The notes below the pieces were generated by a model. That model did no database searches. It worked only from the letters and a program-made list of their open reading frames with translations, and was not told the origin of the DNA. Both the position numbers and the translations under genes were made by a program. Below, one piece after another: positions 44,351 through 52,715 of a stretch of 64,000 bases of DNA. The stretch comes from Streptomyces sp. NBC_01116 (GTDB taxonomy: Bacteria; Actinomycetota; Actinomycetes; Streptomycetales; Streptomycetaceae): assembly GCF_041435495.1 (NCBI RefSeq), contig NZ_CP108644.1:5689501-5753500 (forward strand). Direction: 5' to 3'. Position 1 is the first letter of the stretch; every line of letters begins with the position of its first letter.

Positions 44351-46975
44351 GTGAATCCGGAGTACGCCGCGTACTGCCAGGCGGACCGCCGCTTCTACGA
44401 CGCACCCCACCGCTCTCCCGGCCCGGACGGAGCCGCGGACGAGGAGCGCTCGCTCTACGCGCCGCTCCGGGGCGCCGTACCCGACGGCTGGACACGCACC
44501 CGGCGCGGCGACTGGCTGGCGTACAGCCCCGACGGGCTGCGACTGCCGCCCCAGGGCTGGAAGATCCACGTCTCGGCCGCCCTCGACAACGCGTCCTCCG
44601 TGCTGGAACGGGTCCTCGCCCACTGCCTGGAGCACCGGCTGGCCTTCAAGTGCGTCCCCAACGCGGGGCTGTTGGCGCTGCGGAACGCCAAGTACGCGGA
44701 CCGGGCGGGCAGCGGGAAGTTCATCACCGTCTACCCGCCGTCCGACGAGGCGTTCCCCGAGGTGTGCACCGCGCTGATGCGGCTGCTGGAGGGTGAGCAC
44801 GGCCCGTACATCCTGAGCGACCTGCGGTGCGGGAACGGACCGGTGCACACCCGGTACGGGGCGTTCGCCGCCCGCTTCTGCTCCGGTCCGGACGGGCGGC
44901 CCGTGCCCGCCGTGGCCGATCCGCAGGGCCGGCTCGTCCCGGACGACCGGGGCCCGTCCTTCCGCGTCCCCTCCTGGGTGCCCCCGCCCGGCTTCCTGAC
45001 GCCGCACCTCGAAGCCCGCGCCGCCGTGGGCCTCACGGGCCTCCCGTACACCGTGGAGAAGGCGCTGCACTTCTCCAACGGCGGCGGCGTCTACCTCGGC
45101 CGCGACACCCGCACCGGCGAGCAGGTCGTCCTCAAGGAGGCGCGGCCGTACGCCGGTCTGGCCGCCGACGGGGCGGACGCCGTGGCCCGGCTGGAGCGCG
45201 AGCGGACCGCCCTGGAGCAACTGGCCGGACTGGACTGCGTACCCGCCGTCCGGGACGTCTTCGAGGTCGGCGACCACCACTTCCTGGTCCTCCAGTACAT
45301 CCCCGGCACCACCCTCAACACCGTCTTCGCCCGCCGCTTCCCGCTCGCCCGGCAGCACCCGTCACCCGAGCTGCTCGCCGAACACGCGGCCTGGGCGGAG
45401 GAGTTGTACGGACAGGTCGAGCGCGCCGTCGCCGCGGTGCACGACCGGGGCATCGTCATCAGCGACCTGCACATGAGCAACGTCATGGTCGACGAGGAGA
45501 ACGCGCGCATCGTCCTGCTCGACTTCGAGGCAGCCTCCCCGGCCGCCGAACGCCGCCGCCAGATCGTCGCCAACCCGGCCTTCGTCGCCCCGCCCGACCG
45601 GCGCGGCGCCGACATCGACCGCTACGCGCTGGCCTGTCTGCGGCTCGCCCTGTACCTGCCGCTCACCACGCTGTTCGGCATCGACCGCACCAAGGCCGCC
45701 GGTCTCGCCCGGGACATCGCCCGCGTCTTCCCGGTCACCGAGAAGGCGCTGCGGCCCGCGGTCGCGGAGATCCTGCGCCGAACGGGAACGCCCGACCCGC
45801 GGCCCGCTCCCGACGCCGACCCCGACCTCGGCGACTGGCCGCGCAGCCGTGACGCCATGGTCCGGGCCATCACCGCGTCCTGCACACCGGAGCGCGAGGA
45901 CCGATGTTTCCCCGGGGACATCGCCCAGTTCGCCACGGCCACCGGCGGCCAGTCCTTCGCGTACGGGACCGCCGGAGTGCTCTACGCCCTCCACGAGACG
46001 GGCGCCCCGCCGTGCGAGGAGGCCGAGGACCGGCTCCTGCGGCACGCCAAGGACCCGGCGTCCGGCAGCCCCCTCGGCTTCTACGACGGGCTCACCGGCA
46101 TCGCCTGGACCCTGCACCGGATCGGCCGCACCGCCGAAGCCGCCGACCTCCTCCGGATCATCCTCGACCAGCCCCTGGAGGGCCTCGCGCCCGGCCTCCA
46201 CAACGGGTACGCGGGCATCGGCCTCGCCCTCGACGACCTGGCCCGCACCGCCTCCGCCACCGACGCACCGGCGCTCTCCGACGCGGCCGCCCGCTGCACC
46301 GCCCTCGCCGTCCGCGCGCTCCGCGACGGCCCGCCGTCGCCCCGCACCGGACTGCTGCACGGCGCGAGCGGCATCGCCCTGCTCCTGGTGCGCCGGTACG
46401 CGACCACCGGGGACCCCGCCCTGCTCGACCTGGCGGCCACCGCCCTGCGCCGCGACCTGGACCGCTGCCGGACCGGCGACGAAGGCGAACTGCTCGTCGT
46501 CGAGGGTAAGCGGCTGATGCCGTACCTCGGTTCGGGCAGCGCCGGCATCGCGGCCGTCATCGACGCCTACCTGGCCCACCGCCCGGACCCCGCGCTCGAA
46601 GCGGCCGGCCGCGCCCTCCTGCCCGCCGCGCTCTCCGCCTTCTACGTCCAGCCCGGCCTGCTCCGGGGCTCCGCCGGCCTCCTCCTGCACCTCGCGGCCA
46701 CCCCGCTGTGCGACGAGGCGGACCGGCAGCGCGCGATCGCCCGCCACACCGATCTGCTGCGCAGCCACGCCCTCCCGTACGGAGGCGGACTCGCCTTCCC
46801 CGGCGAGCAGCTGATGCGCCTGTCGATGGACCTGGCCACCGGAACCGCCGGCGCCCTCCTCGCCCTGGGCGCCGCGCTCGGCGGCACCACCGGACTTCCC
46901 TTCCTGCCCGCCGCTCCGGCGGCGCCCCCCGGCCGCGCGAGCGGCCCCACGGACCGGCCCCGCCAGGGGTCGTAG
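44351..46975 (+). CDS. amfT: Class III lanthipeptide synthetase AmfT (RamC-like)
   Basis: An 874-residue LanKC enzyme that phosphorylates Ser, eliminates to dehydroalanine and cyclises with Cys. The start is GTG 44351 (MNPEYAAYCQADRRFYD is the usual N-terminus; GAGGGG lies upstream). The lyase-like region covers about 1-215. The kinase domain covers about 232-480, with Gly-rich HFSNGGGVYLG, Lys262 (VVLKEA), catalytic Asp372 (ISDLHMSN) and the DFE at 391. A LanC-like cyclase follows (about 530-860; GLTGIAW, HNGYAGIG, LHGASGIA, LRGSAGL) without the Zn-binding Cys/His, as in other class III enzymes. It modifies AmfS, encoded 45 bp downstream. Confidence 0.93.
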   Translation: MNPEYAAYCQADRRFYDAPHRSPGPDGAADEERSLYAPLRGAVPDGWTRTRRGDWLAYSPDGLRLPPQGWKIHVSAALDNASSVLERVLAHCLEHRLAFKCVPNAGLLALRNAKYADRAGSGKFITVYPPSDEAFPEVCTALMRLLEGEHGPYILSDLRCGNGPVHTRYGAFAARFCSGPDGRPVPAVADPQGRLVPDDRGPSFRVPSWVPPPGFLTPHLEARAAVGLTGLPYTVEKALHFSNGGGVYLGRDTRTGEQVVLKEARPYAGLAADGADAVARLERERTALEQLAGLDCVPAVRDVFEVGDHHFLVLQYIPGTTLNTVFARRFPLARQHPSPELLAEHAAWAEELYGQVERAVAAVHDRGIVISDLHMSNVMVDEENARIVLLDFEAASPAAERRRQIVANPAFVAPPDRRGADIDRYALACLRLALYLPLTTLFGIDRTKAAGLARDIARVFPVTEKALRPAVAEILRRTGTPDPRPAPDADPDLGDWPRSRDAMVRAITASCTPEREDRCFPGDIAQFATATGGQSFAYGTAGVLYALHETGAPPCEEAEDRLLRHAKDPASGSPLGFYDGLTGIAWTLHRIGRTAEAADLLRIILDQPLEGLAPGLHNGYAGIGLALDDLARTASATDAPALSDAAARCTALAVRALRDGPPSPRTGLLHGASGIALLLVRRYATTGDPALLDLAATALRRDLDRCRTGDEGELLVVEGKRLMPYLGSGSAGIAAVIDAYLAHRPDPALEAAGRALLPAALSAFYVQPGLLRGSAGLLLHLAATPLCDEADRQRAIARHTDLLRSHALPYGGGLAFPGEQLMRLSMDLATGTAGALLALGAALGGTTGLPFLPAAPAAPPGRASGPTDRPRQGS

Positions 46976-47020
46976 CAACACACCGTTCAGCACCACCTAC
47001 GTCCCCGAAAGGACATCATC

Positions 47021-47152
47021 ATGGCGCTTCTCGACCTTCAGGCGATGGACACCCCGGCCGAGGACTCCTTCGGCGAGCTCGCCACGGGCAGCCAGGTCTC
47101 GCTGCTGGTCTGTGAGTACAGCTCCCTCAGCGTGGTCCTCTGCACCCCGTGA
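47021..47152 (+). CDS. amfS: AmfS lanthipeptide precursor (SapB-type)
   Basis: A 43-residue prepeptide, preceded by AAAGGA. The leader MALLDLQAMDTPAEDSF includes the LLDLQ motif recognised by class III synthetases. The core is roughly residues 22-43, with two SxxSxxxC units (Ser24-Ser27-Cys31 and Ser34-Ser37-Cys41), each able to form one lanthionine-type ring. The mature product would be an amphipathic surfactant that lets aerial hyphae leave the aqueous surface. It closely matches S. griseus AmfS as I recall it. A strong hairpin follows the stop at once. Confidence 0.95.
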   Translation: MALLDLQAMDTPAEDSFGELATGSQVSLLVCEYSSLSVVLCTP

Positions 47153-47160
47153 CCCGCACC

Positions 47161-47197
47161 GGCCGGCCCACCGGTGTTCCTCACCGGTGGGCCGGCC
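47161..47197 (+). terminator. Attenuating hairpin between amfS and amfB
   Basis: A perfect 16-bp stem (GGCCGGCCCACCGGTG and complement) with loop TTCCT starts 9 bp after the amfS stop and ends 29 bp before the amfB start. The position fits partial termination, giving much more amfS message than transporter message. Confidence 0.75.
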
Positions 47198-47226
47198 GGC
47201 CCACGTGCACCCGGAAAGGCCACCCC

Positions 47227-49071
47227 GTGCGGCTGCACCCACGCCCGGGCACCGAGTCCGGCGCCCGGCGGCTCGCCCGGCAGCACCCGGCGGCCCTTCT
47301 CTGGCTCCTCCTCTGCTCCACCGGCGGGGCGCTCGCCGCCCTCGCCCTGCCCGCCGCCCTCGGCCACACCGTCGACCGGCTCGTCGCCGGCGGCCCCGTG
47401 CCCTGGTCCGGGCTGCTGCTCTGCGCCGCCCTGACCCTCGCCGAGACCGGGTTCGACGCCGCGGCCGCCGTGACCGGCGCGACCACCACCGCCAGGCTCA
47501 CCGCGTCCCTGCGCACCCGCACCGCCGCCCGGGTCCTGGCCGCCGAACCCCGCCGCGCCCTCGCCCTGCCCACCGGCGACCTCACCGCCCGGCTCACCGC
47601 CCGCACCGCCGACGCCGCGTCCGCGCCCGTCACCGCGGCCGGAGCCGTCTCCGGGGTCCTGCTCCCGCTCGGCGCGATCGTCGGCCTCCTCCTCATCGAT
47701 GTCTGGACGGCCGCCGCCCTCCTCGTCGGCGCCCCTCTCCTCGTCGCCCTGCTGCGCGCCTTCTCCCGCCGGACCGCCGACGCCGGGGCCGACTACCAGC
47801 GCGCCCAGTCGCTCATCGCCCACCGGCTCACCGAGGCCCTCGACGGCGCCGACACCATCCGCGCCGCCCGCACCGGCGCACACGAGCACCGCCGCGTCCT
47901 GGAACCCCTGGCCGCCCTCGCCGAACACGGCAGGCGCACCTGGACCGTGTACGGGCGGGCCGTCGGCACCAGTGGCCTCCTGCTGCCCCTGCTCATGCTG
48001 CTGGTCCTCGCGGTCGCCGGCCTCCGGCTCGGCGCGGGCGCGATGGGCGTCGGCGACCTGGTCGCCGCCTCCCGCTACGCGAGCCTCGCCGTCGGCATCG
48101 GCGCCCTGACCGGCGCGCTCGGCGCCCTCGCCCGCAGCCGCGCCGCCGCCCGCACCCTGGAGCCCCTCCTCGCCCTCGCACCGCTGCCGCACCGCGGCCT
48201 GGGCCCGGCGCCCGGCGCCCCCGGACACCTCGAACTCCGGGACGTCGGCGTCGAACAGGACGGCGGCCCGCTGCTGACCGGCGTCCACCTGACCGTCCCC
48301 GGCGGCACCTCCCTGGCGGTCGTCGGGCGCTCCGGCTCCGGCAAGTCGGTGCTCGCCGCGGTCGCCGGGCGGCTGCTCGACCCGGACACCGGCAGCGTGC
48401 TGCTGGACGGCGTCCCGATGGACGGCATGGAACCGGCCCGGCTGCGCCGCGAGGTGGCGTACGCCTTCGCCCGCCCGGCCCTGACCGGCGTCACCGTCGA
48501 GGACACGATCGCCTACGGGCCCTGGACCGCGTCGCCCGAAGCCGTACGCGACGCCGCCCGCGCGGCCCGCGCCGACGGGTTCCTCGCGCTGCTCCCGTAC
48601 GGCTACGCCACCCCGGTCGCCGACGCCCCGCTCTCCGGCGGCGAACGCCAGCGCCTCGGCCTGGCCCGTGCGTTCGCCCACCCCGGCCGCCTGATGATCC
48701 TCGACGACGCGCTGTCCAGCCTGGACACCGTGACCGAACACCACGTACGCCGCGCGCTCGACGCGCGGGCCGGGCACTGCACCCGGATCATCGTCGCCCA
48801 CCGGCTGTCCTCGGCCGCGCGGGCGGACCGGGTCGCCTGGCTGGAGGACGGCCGGATCCGCGCGACGGGCCGCCACGACGAACTCTGGGCGGACCCGGAC
48901 TACCGGGCGGTCTTCCGGACGGACGCCCCCGCCGAGGGCCCTGTTCCCGCAGACCGTACGCCCGTGGCACCGACCGCAGTGGCACCGGCCGCCGTGCCAC
49001 CGACCGCCGTGAAACCGACCGTCATGACACCGCCCCCGGTGACACCGGCCGCCGGAGCGGAGGCCCCGTGA
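47227..49071 (+). CDS. amfB: Lanthipeptide ABC exporter subunit AmfB
   Basis: A 614-residue fused ABC exporter half (membrane domain then ATPase). GTG 47227 is chosen because GGAAAGG lies upstream and because it follows the hairpin; an in-frame GTG at 47149 overlaps the amfS stop. Six spans occupy about 20-300. The ATPase has Walker A GRSGSGKS (about 367-374), signature LSGGERQRLGLARA and Walker B LMILDDALSSLD, which has Asp where the catalytic Glu usually follows (LDDA rather than LDEA). It pairs with AmfA to export modified AmfS. The C-terminal 40 residues are a Pro/Ala/Thr repeat tail (VAPTA, VPPTA, VKPT). Confidence 0.88.
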   Translation: MRLHPRPGTESGARRLARQHPAALLWLLLCSTGGALAALALPAALGHTVDRLVAGGPVPWSGLLLCAALTLAETGFDAAAAVTGATTTARLTASLRTRTAARVLAAEPRRALALPTGDLTARLTARTADAASAPVTAAGAVSGVLLPLGAIVGLLLIDVWTAAALLVGAPLLVALLRAFSRRTADAGADYQRAQSLIAHRLTEALDGADTIRAARTGAHEHRRVLEPLAALAEHGRRTWTVYGRAVGTSGLLLPLLMLLVLAVAGLRLGAGAMGVGDLVAASRYASLAVGIGALTGALGALARSRAAARTLEPLLALAPLPHRGLGPAPGAPGHLELRDVGVEQDGGPLLTGVHLTVPGGTSLAVVGRSGSGKSVLAAVAGRLLDPDTGSVLLDGVPMDGMEPARLRREVAYAFARPALTGVTVEDTIAYGPWTASPEAVRDAARAARADGFLALLPYGYATPVADAPLSGGERQRLGLARAFAHPGRLMILDDALSSLDTVTEHHVRRALDARAGHCTRIIVAHRLSSAARADRVAWLEDGRIRATGRHDELWADPDYRAVFRTDAPAEGPVPADRTPVAPTAVAPAAVPPTAVKPTVMTPPPVTPAAGAEAP

Positions 49072-50897
49072 AGGCGGACAAGGCCCACCCCGGGCGCGAA
49101 GAGCAACAGGGGACCCGCTCCCGGCGTGACACGTCGCTGCGCCGGGTCGGCCGCGAGGCCCGGCCCTTTCTGCGGGCGCGGACCGGCGCGGTCCTGCGCC
49201 TGGCCGGCTGGTCCCTGCTGGAGTTCGCCCAGACCTTCCTCGGCGGATTCGGGGTCGCCCGCGCCCTCGACGACGGCTTCCTCGCCGGACGCCCGCCGAC
49301 CGGACTCCTCTGGCTGGCCGTCGCCGCGGTCGCCGTGCTGCCCTCCGTGCCCGCCGCCCGCGGGGTGTTCGGCCGGCTCGCGGACCTGGTGGAGCCGCTG
49401 CGCGACGGACTGGTGCGGCGCGCCGTGTCCCGGGCGCTGTCCGGCGCGCTCGACCGCTCCGGCGACGTGAGCACCCGGTCCCTGTCGCAGGTCACCCATC
49501 AGAGCGAGATCGCCCGCGACGGCTGGGCCGGACTCGTCCTGACGCTGCGCTCGTTCGTGTTCACGGCGGCGGGGGCCGTCACCGGCCTGCTGGCCCTCTC
49601 GCCCGCCCTCCTCCTGATCGTGCTGCCCCCGCTGGTCCTCGGGTCCGTCCTGTTCCTCGGCACCCTGCCGCCGATGGCGGCCCGCCAGCGCGACTACCTC
49701 GCCGCCGACGAGGCGTACGCCGCCCACGCGGGCCTGCTCGCCGCCTCCGTACGCGACATCGCCGCCGCCGGGGCCGCCGAGCGGACGGTGGCCGAGTCCC
49801 GGGACCTCGCCGGGGCGCAGCTCGCCGCCTCCCGTTCGCTGGCCCGCTGGTCGGGCGTGCGGGTGCTGGCCCTCGCCGTCTGTGGCCGGTTCCCGCCGCT
49901 CCTGCTGCTCCTGGGCGCGCCCTGGCTGCTGCGGAACGGACTCACCCCGGGCGCGCTGGTCGGCGCCCTGACCTACCTCACCCAGGCGCTCGCCCCCGCC
50001 GTCCAGGCGCTGATGACCATGCTGGGCACCGCCGGGGGCCGGCTCGTCGTGGTCCTGGACCGGTTCACGGACGCGCCGCCACCGCCCTCCGAGGACCCGC
50101 CGCCCGCCCGGGAGGCCGCCCCGCCGCCGCGCGGGACCCCGGTCGCCGAGCTCCACGAGGTCAGCTTCGCGTACGGGCCCGGCGCCCTGCCCGTCCTGGA
50201 CCGGCTCTCCCTGACGATCGGGGCGGGGGAGCACCTCGCGGTCGTCGGCCCGAGCGGCAGCGGCAAGTCGACCCTGGCCGCCGTCCTCGCCGGGACCGAG
50301 CGGCCCACCGGGGGAGCGGTGCGGTGGCGGGGGCGGCCGGTGCGCCCGGCCGACGCCACCTCCGTACGCGTCCTGCTGCCCCAGCACGCCTACGTGTTCA
50401 GCGGCTCGCTGCGGGACAACCTCCGCTATCTGCGCCCCGACGTCCGCGACCGGGAGATCGCGGCCATGGCGGACGCGCTCGGCCTGGACGCGCTGCTCTC
50501 CCGGCTCGGCTCCCTCGACGCGGACGTCGAACCGGACCGGCTCTCCCAGGGCGAACGGCAGCTGATCGCCCTGGGCCGCGCCTACCTCGCCGCCCCGCCG
50601 CTGCTGATCCTCGACGAGGCCACCAGCCGGCTGGACCCGGCCGCCGAGACCCGCGCCGAGCTGGCGTTCGGGGCCCTGCCGGGCGCGCTCGTCGTCGTCG
50701 CCCACCGGCTCAGCTCGGCCCGCCGCGCCGGGCGGACCCTGGTGATGGACGGCCCGCGCACCCAGTGCGGCACCCACGGTGAACTCCTGCGCTCCTGCGC
50801 CCTCTACCGGGACCTGGCCGGCCTCTGGGAGCCGGTGGACGGGGGAGGGAAGGCGCTGCGCGGCATCAGATCCACCCCGCCTCCTTCGCCCGTCTGA
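49068..50897 (+). CDS. amfA: Lanthipeptide ABC exporter subunit AmfA
   Basis: A 609-residue ABC exporter half starting at GTG 49068, overlapping the amfB stop (GTGA) with GGAGG upstream. Membrane spans fill about 45-330. The ATPase has Walker A GPSGSGKST (about 394), a Q-loop LPQHAYVFSGSLRDN, the variant signature LSQGERQLIALGRA and an intact Walker B LLILDEATSRLD. It has the catalytic Glu that AmfB lacks, so the heterodimer probably has one active ATP site. The gene end overlaps the convergent amfR by 32 bp. Confidence 0.88.
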   Translation: MKADKAHPGREEQQGTRSRRDTSLRRVGREARPFLRARTGAVLRLAGWSLLEFAQTFLGGFGVARALDDGFLAGRPPTGLLWLAVAAVAVLPSVPAARGVFGRLADLVEPLRDGLVRRAVSRALSGALDRSGDVSTRSLSQVTHQSEIARDGWAGLVLTLRSFVFTAAGAVTGLLALSPALLLIVLPPLVLGSVLFLGTLPPMAARQRDYLAADEAYAAHAGLLAASVRDIAAAGAAERTVAESRDLAGAQLAASRSLARWSGVRVLALAVCGRFPPLLLLLGAPWLLRNGLTPGALVGALTYLTQALAPAVQALMTMLGTAGGRLVVVLDRFTDAPPPPSEDPPPAREAAPPPRGTPVAELHEVSFAYGPGALPVLDRLSLTIGAGEHLAVVGPSGSGKSTLAAVLAGTERPTGGAVRWRGRPVRPADATSVRVLLPQHAYVFSGSLRDNLRYLRPDVRDREIAAMADALGLDALLSRLGSLDADVEPDRLSQGERQLIALGRAYLAAPPLLILDEATSRLDPAAETRAELAFGALPGALVVVAHRLSSARRAGRTLVMDGPRTQCGTHGELLRSCALYRDLAGLWEPVDGGGKALRGIRSTPPPSPV

Positions 50898-51471
50898 TCG
50901 CGTCCAGCCGATTGCGCGCCCCGGCCTTCCGGATGGCGGCGGCCAGATAGTTGCGCACCGTCCCCGGCGTCAGGTGCAGCCGACCGGCGATCCCGGCCAC
51001 GGTGTCACCCCCTTCGGCCATCGAAAGCACACTCAGTTCCCGTGGCGATAACGGCATGTCGGCCACCTGGAGGAGGCTGAAGGCCAGCGACTCGTCGATG
51101 TGCCGCCCCCCGTCCGCCAGTTTGTGCATCACCTCGGACAGGTCGTCCACCGGGCGGTACTTGTCGATGTACCCGAGCGCTCCCGCCTCGTACGCCCGCC
51201 GCAGGCCGCTCGGCCGGTCGCTGCGGGTGAGCACGGCGAGCGGACACGGTCCGCCGTGCGGCGCGGTCATCGTCTTCATCTCGTCGAGGACGTCCAGCGC
51301 GCCCGGACAGTCGAGGTCGGTGAGGAGCACATCGGGACCCGGCCCGCACAGCGCGGTGCGTATCGCACCGTGTTCGGCGGTGCGGACCTCTATCCCCCGC
51401 CCCGTGCCGAGGAGTGACGCCAGCGACGCGCGCCACAACGGCACGGTGTGGACCAGCAGCACGGTTGTCAT
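50866..51471 (-). CDS. amfR: Orphan response regulator AmfR (RamR-like)
   Basis: A 201-residue NarL/LuxR-type regulator. ATG 51471 (MTTVLLVHTVPLWRASL) is chosen to match the family start. In the receiver domain the usual acidic pair after strand 1 is replaced by His-Thr (LLVHT), while the acceptor-position Asp52 (LLTDLDCPG), Thr in VLTRS and Lys in YIDKYRP remain. The LuxR-type helix-turn-helix covers about 145-200 (LSPRELSVLSMAEGGDTVAG, TVRNYLAAAIRK). The degenerate pocket suggests phosphorylation-independent action, as for RamR. It is the likely activator of amfTSBA. It has its own promoter and runs into amfA tail to tail. Confidence 0.88.
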   Translation of the reverse strand: MTTVLLVHTVPLWRASLASLLGTGRGIEVRTAEHGAIRTALCGPGPDVLLTDLDCPGALDVLDEMKTMTAPHGGPCPLAVLTRSDRPSGLRRAYEAGALGYIDKYRPVDDLSEVMHKLADGGRHIDESLAFSLLQVADMPLSPRELSVLSMAEGGDTVAGIAGRLHLTPGTVRNYLAAAIRKAGARNRLDAIRRAKEAGWI

Positions 51472-51752
51472 CAGTCTGCCCTCAGCTTTTCTCTTCCGGC
51501 CCGCCCGACGCGGAATGCGACGGGCTGTACGCATCCGGTGACGGGTATCCAGTTGAGCGCATGGGCATTCGCGTACGCCGACAAACGGGCCGAATAGCGC
51601 TCCTGTTGGGCGCGGAAGGGGGCGGCCGGATGTAAAACGGGAGCGCACATCGCTCACGGACCCATCCGTCTCGCCACCGCCACGGACAACGGGCGGCGGA
51701 AGGAGCGGCGGCAGGGCGGATTCCCGCGGCGTTCCCGCCGGACGACCGGGGT

Positions 51753-52634
51753 TCAGTTCAGCAGGGCGCGCGCGGCGTGGGCCTTGCGCCGGATGTTCTC
51801 GGCCGTCGTCGGCTCGATGCCGTCCAGGATCTCCGCATACTCCTCCATCTCCGCCGCCCCGCGCAGGAATTCACCGCGCTGGACGAGGAGCTGGGCGCGC
51901 TCGAAGCGGAGCCTGGCCGGATGCGAGGGCAGGAGCAGCGACAGCTCCACCGCCCACAGGCCCACGTCCGTGCGCTCGGGACGGGCCGCCGCCCACGCCC
52001 GCACGTTGTTCAGGATCCGCAGCACGATCTCCAGCGGCCGCGCGGGCGTCATCGTCGACGGTTCGAGTGCCGCCCCGGTGACCCCCGTGACCAGCAGCTC
52101 CGCCTCCCGACCGGTCAGCGGCGCGCCCCCGGCGAACGGATCGGCCAGCACCGGGTGCTCCCGATCCCCGAAACCGACCACGAAGTGACCGGGCAGCGCC
52201 ACCCCGTACACCGGTGCGCCCGCCCTCCTGGCGACCTCGATCCAGACGACCGACAACAGGATCGGCAGGCCCCGGCGGCGCCGCAGCACCTGCTGGAGCA
52301 GCGAGGAGTCCAGCCGCTGGTAGTCGCTGGAGGAGCCGCCGAAGCCGCAGCGTTCGCCGAGCAGTTCGGCCAGCGCCGAGGCCCAGGCGGCGGGGGAGCG
52401 GGAGCCGTACGGCAGCAGTCCCGCCAGCCGGTCCAGCTCGATCTGGGAGGCGTCGATGCCGTACGGGTCGGGGGCGTCCTCTCCCGCCTTCACCGGGCGG
52501 ACCTCGGCCGGGCCCACCGGTCCGGCCTCCGCGCCCAGCAGCAGGCACAGGAGGGCGAGGTCCGGCCGCTCGGACCGGGCCTCCTCGGCGAACCGCCGCC
52601 GCCGCTCGGCCGTTCCGGAATCCAGCGCGCTCAT
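51753..52634 (-). CDS. SirB1/transglutaminase-like protein
   Basis: A 293-residue cytoplasmic protein of the SirB1 N-terminal (Transglut_core2) family. The conserved block is YQRLDSSLLQQVLRRRRGLP, then ILLSVVWIEVARRAG and YGVALPGHFVVGF, which carries the transglutaminase-like His. A Cys nucleophile is not evident at the expected place (RRGLPILLS), so enzymatic activity is doubtful. The C-terminal part (about 200-293) has TPR-like helices. The gene is downstream of the GNAT gene on the same strand, 81 bp away. Confidence 0.8.
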   Translation of the reverse strand: MSALDSGTAERRRRFAEEARSERPDLALLCLLLGAEAGPVGPAEVRPVKAGEDAPDPYGIDASQIELDRLAGLLPYGSRSPAAWASALAELLGERCGFGGSSSDYQRLDSSLLQQVLRRRRGLPILLSVVWIEVARRAGAPVYGVALPGHFVVGFGDREHPVLADPFAGGAPLTGREAELLVTGVTGAALEPSTMTPARPLEIVLRILNNVRAWAAARPERTDVGLWAVELSLLLPSHPARLRFERAQLLVQRGEFLRGAAEMEEYAEILDGIEPTTAENIRRKAHAARALLN

Positions 52635-52715
52635 ATGCGAACCCTGTCCCTGCTCATGTCCCCGCTCATGTGCGCCGATCCGCCGGAGGGCCCGGCGCGG
52701 GGCCTCCGGGGCCCG

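Noticed and set aside
47112..50897. A 1261-codon frame that would fuse amfB and amfA
   Set aside because: The part before 49068 is a shadow of amfB in another frame. amfA begins at GTG 49068 with its own ribosome site.
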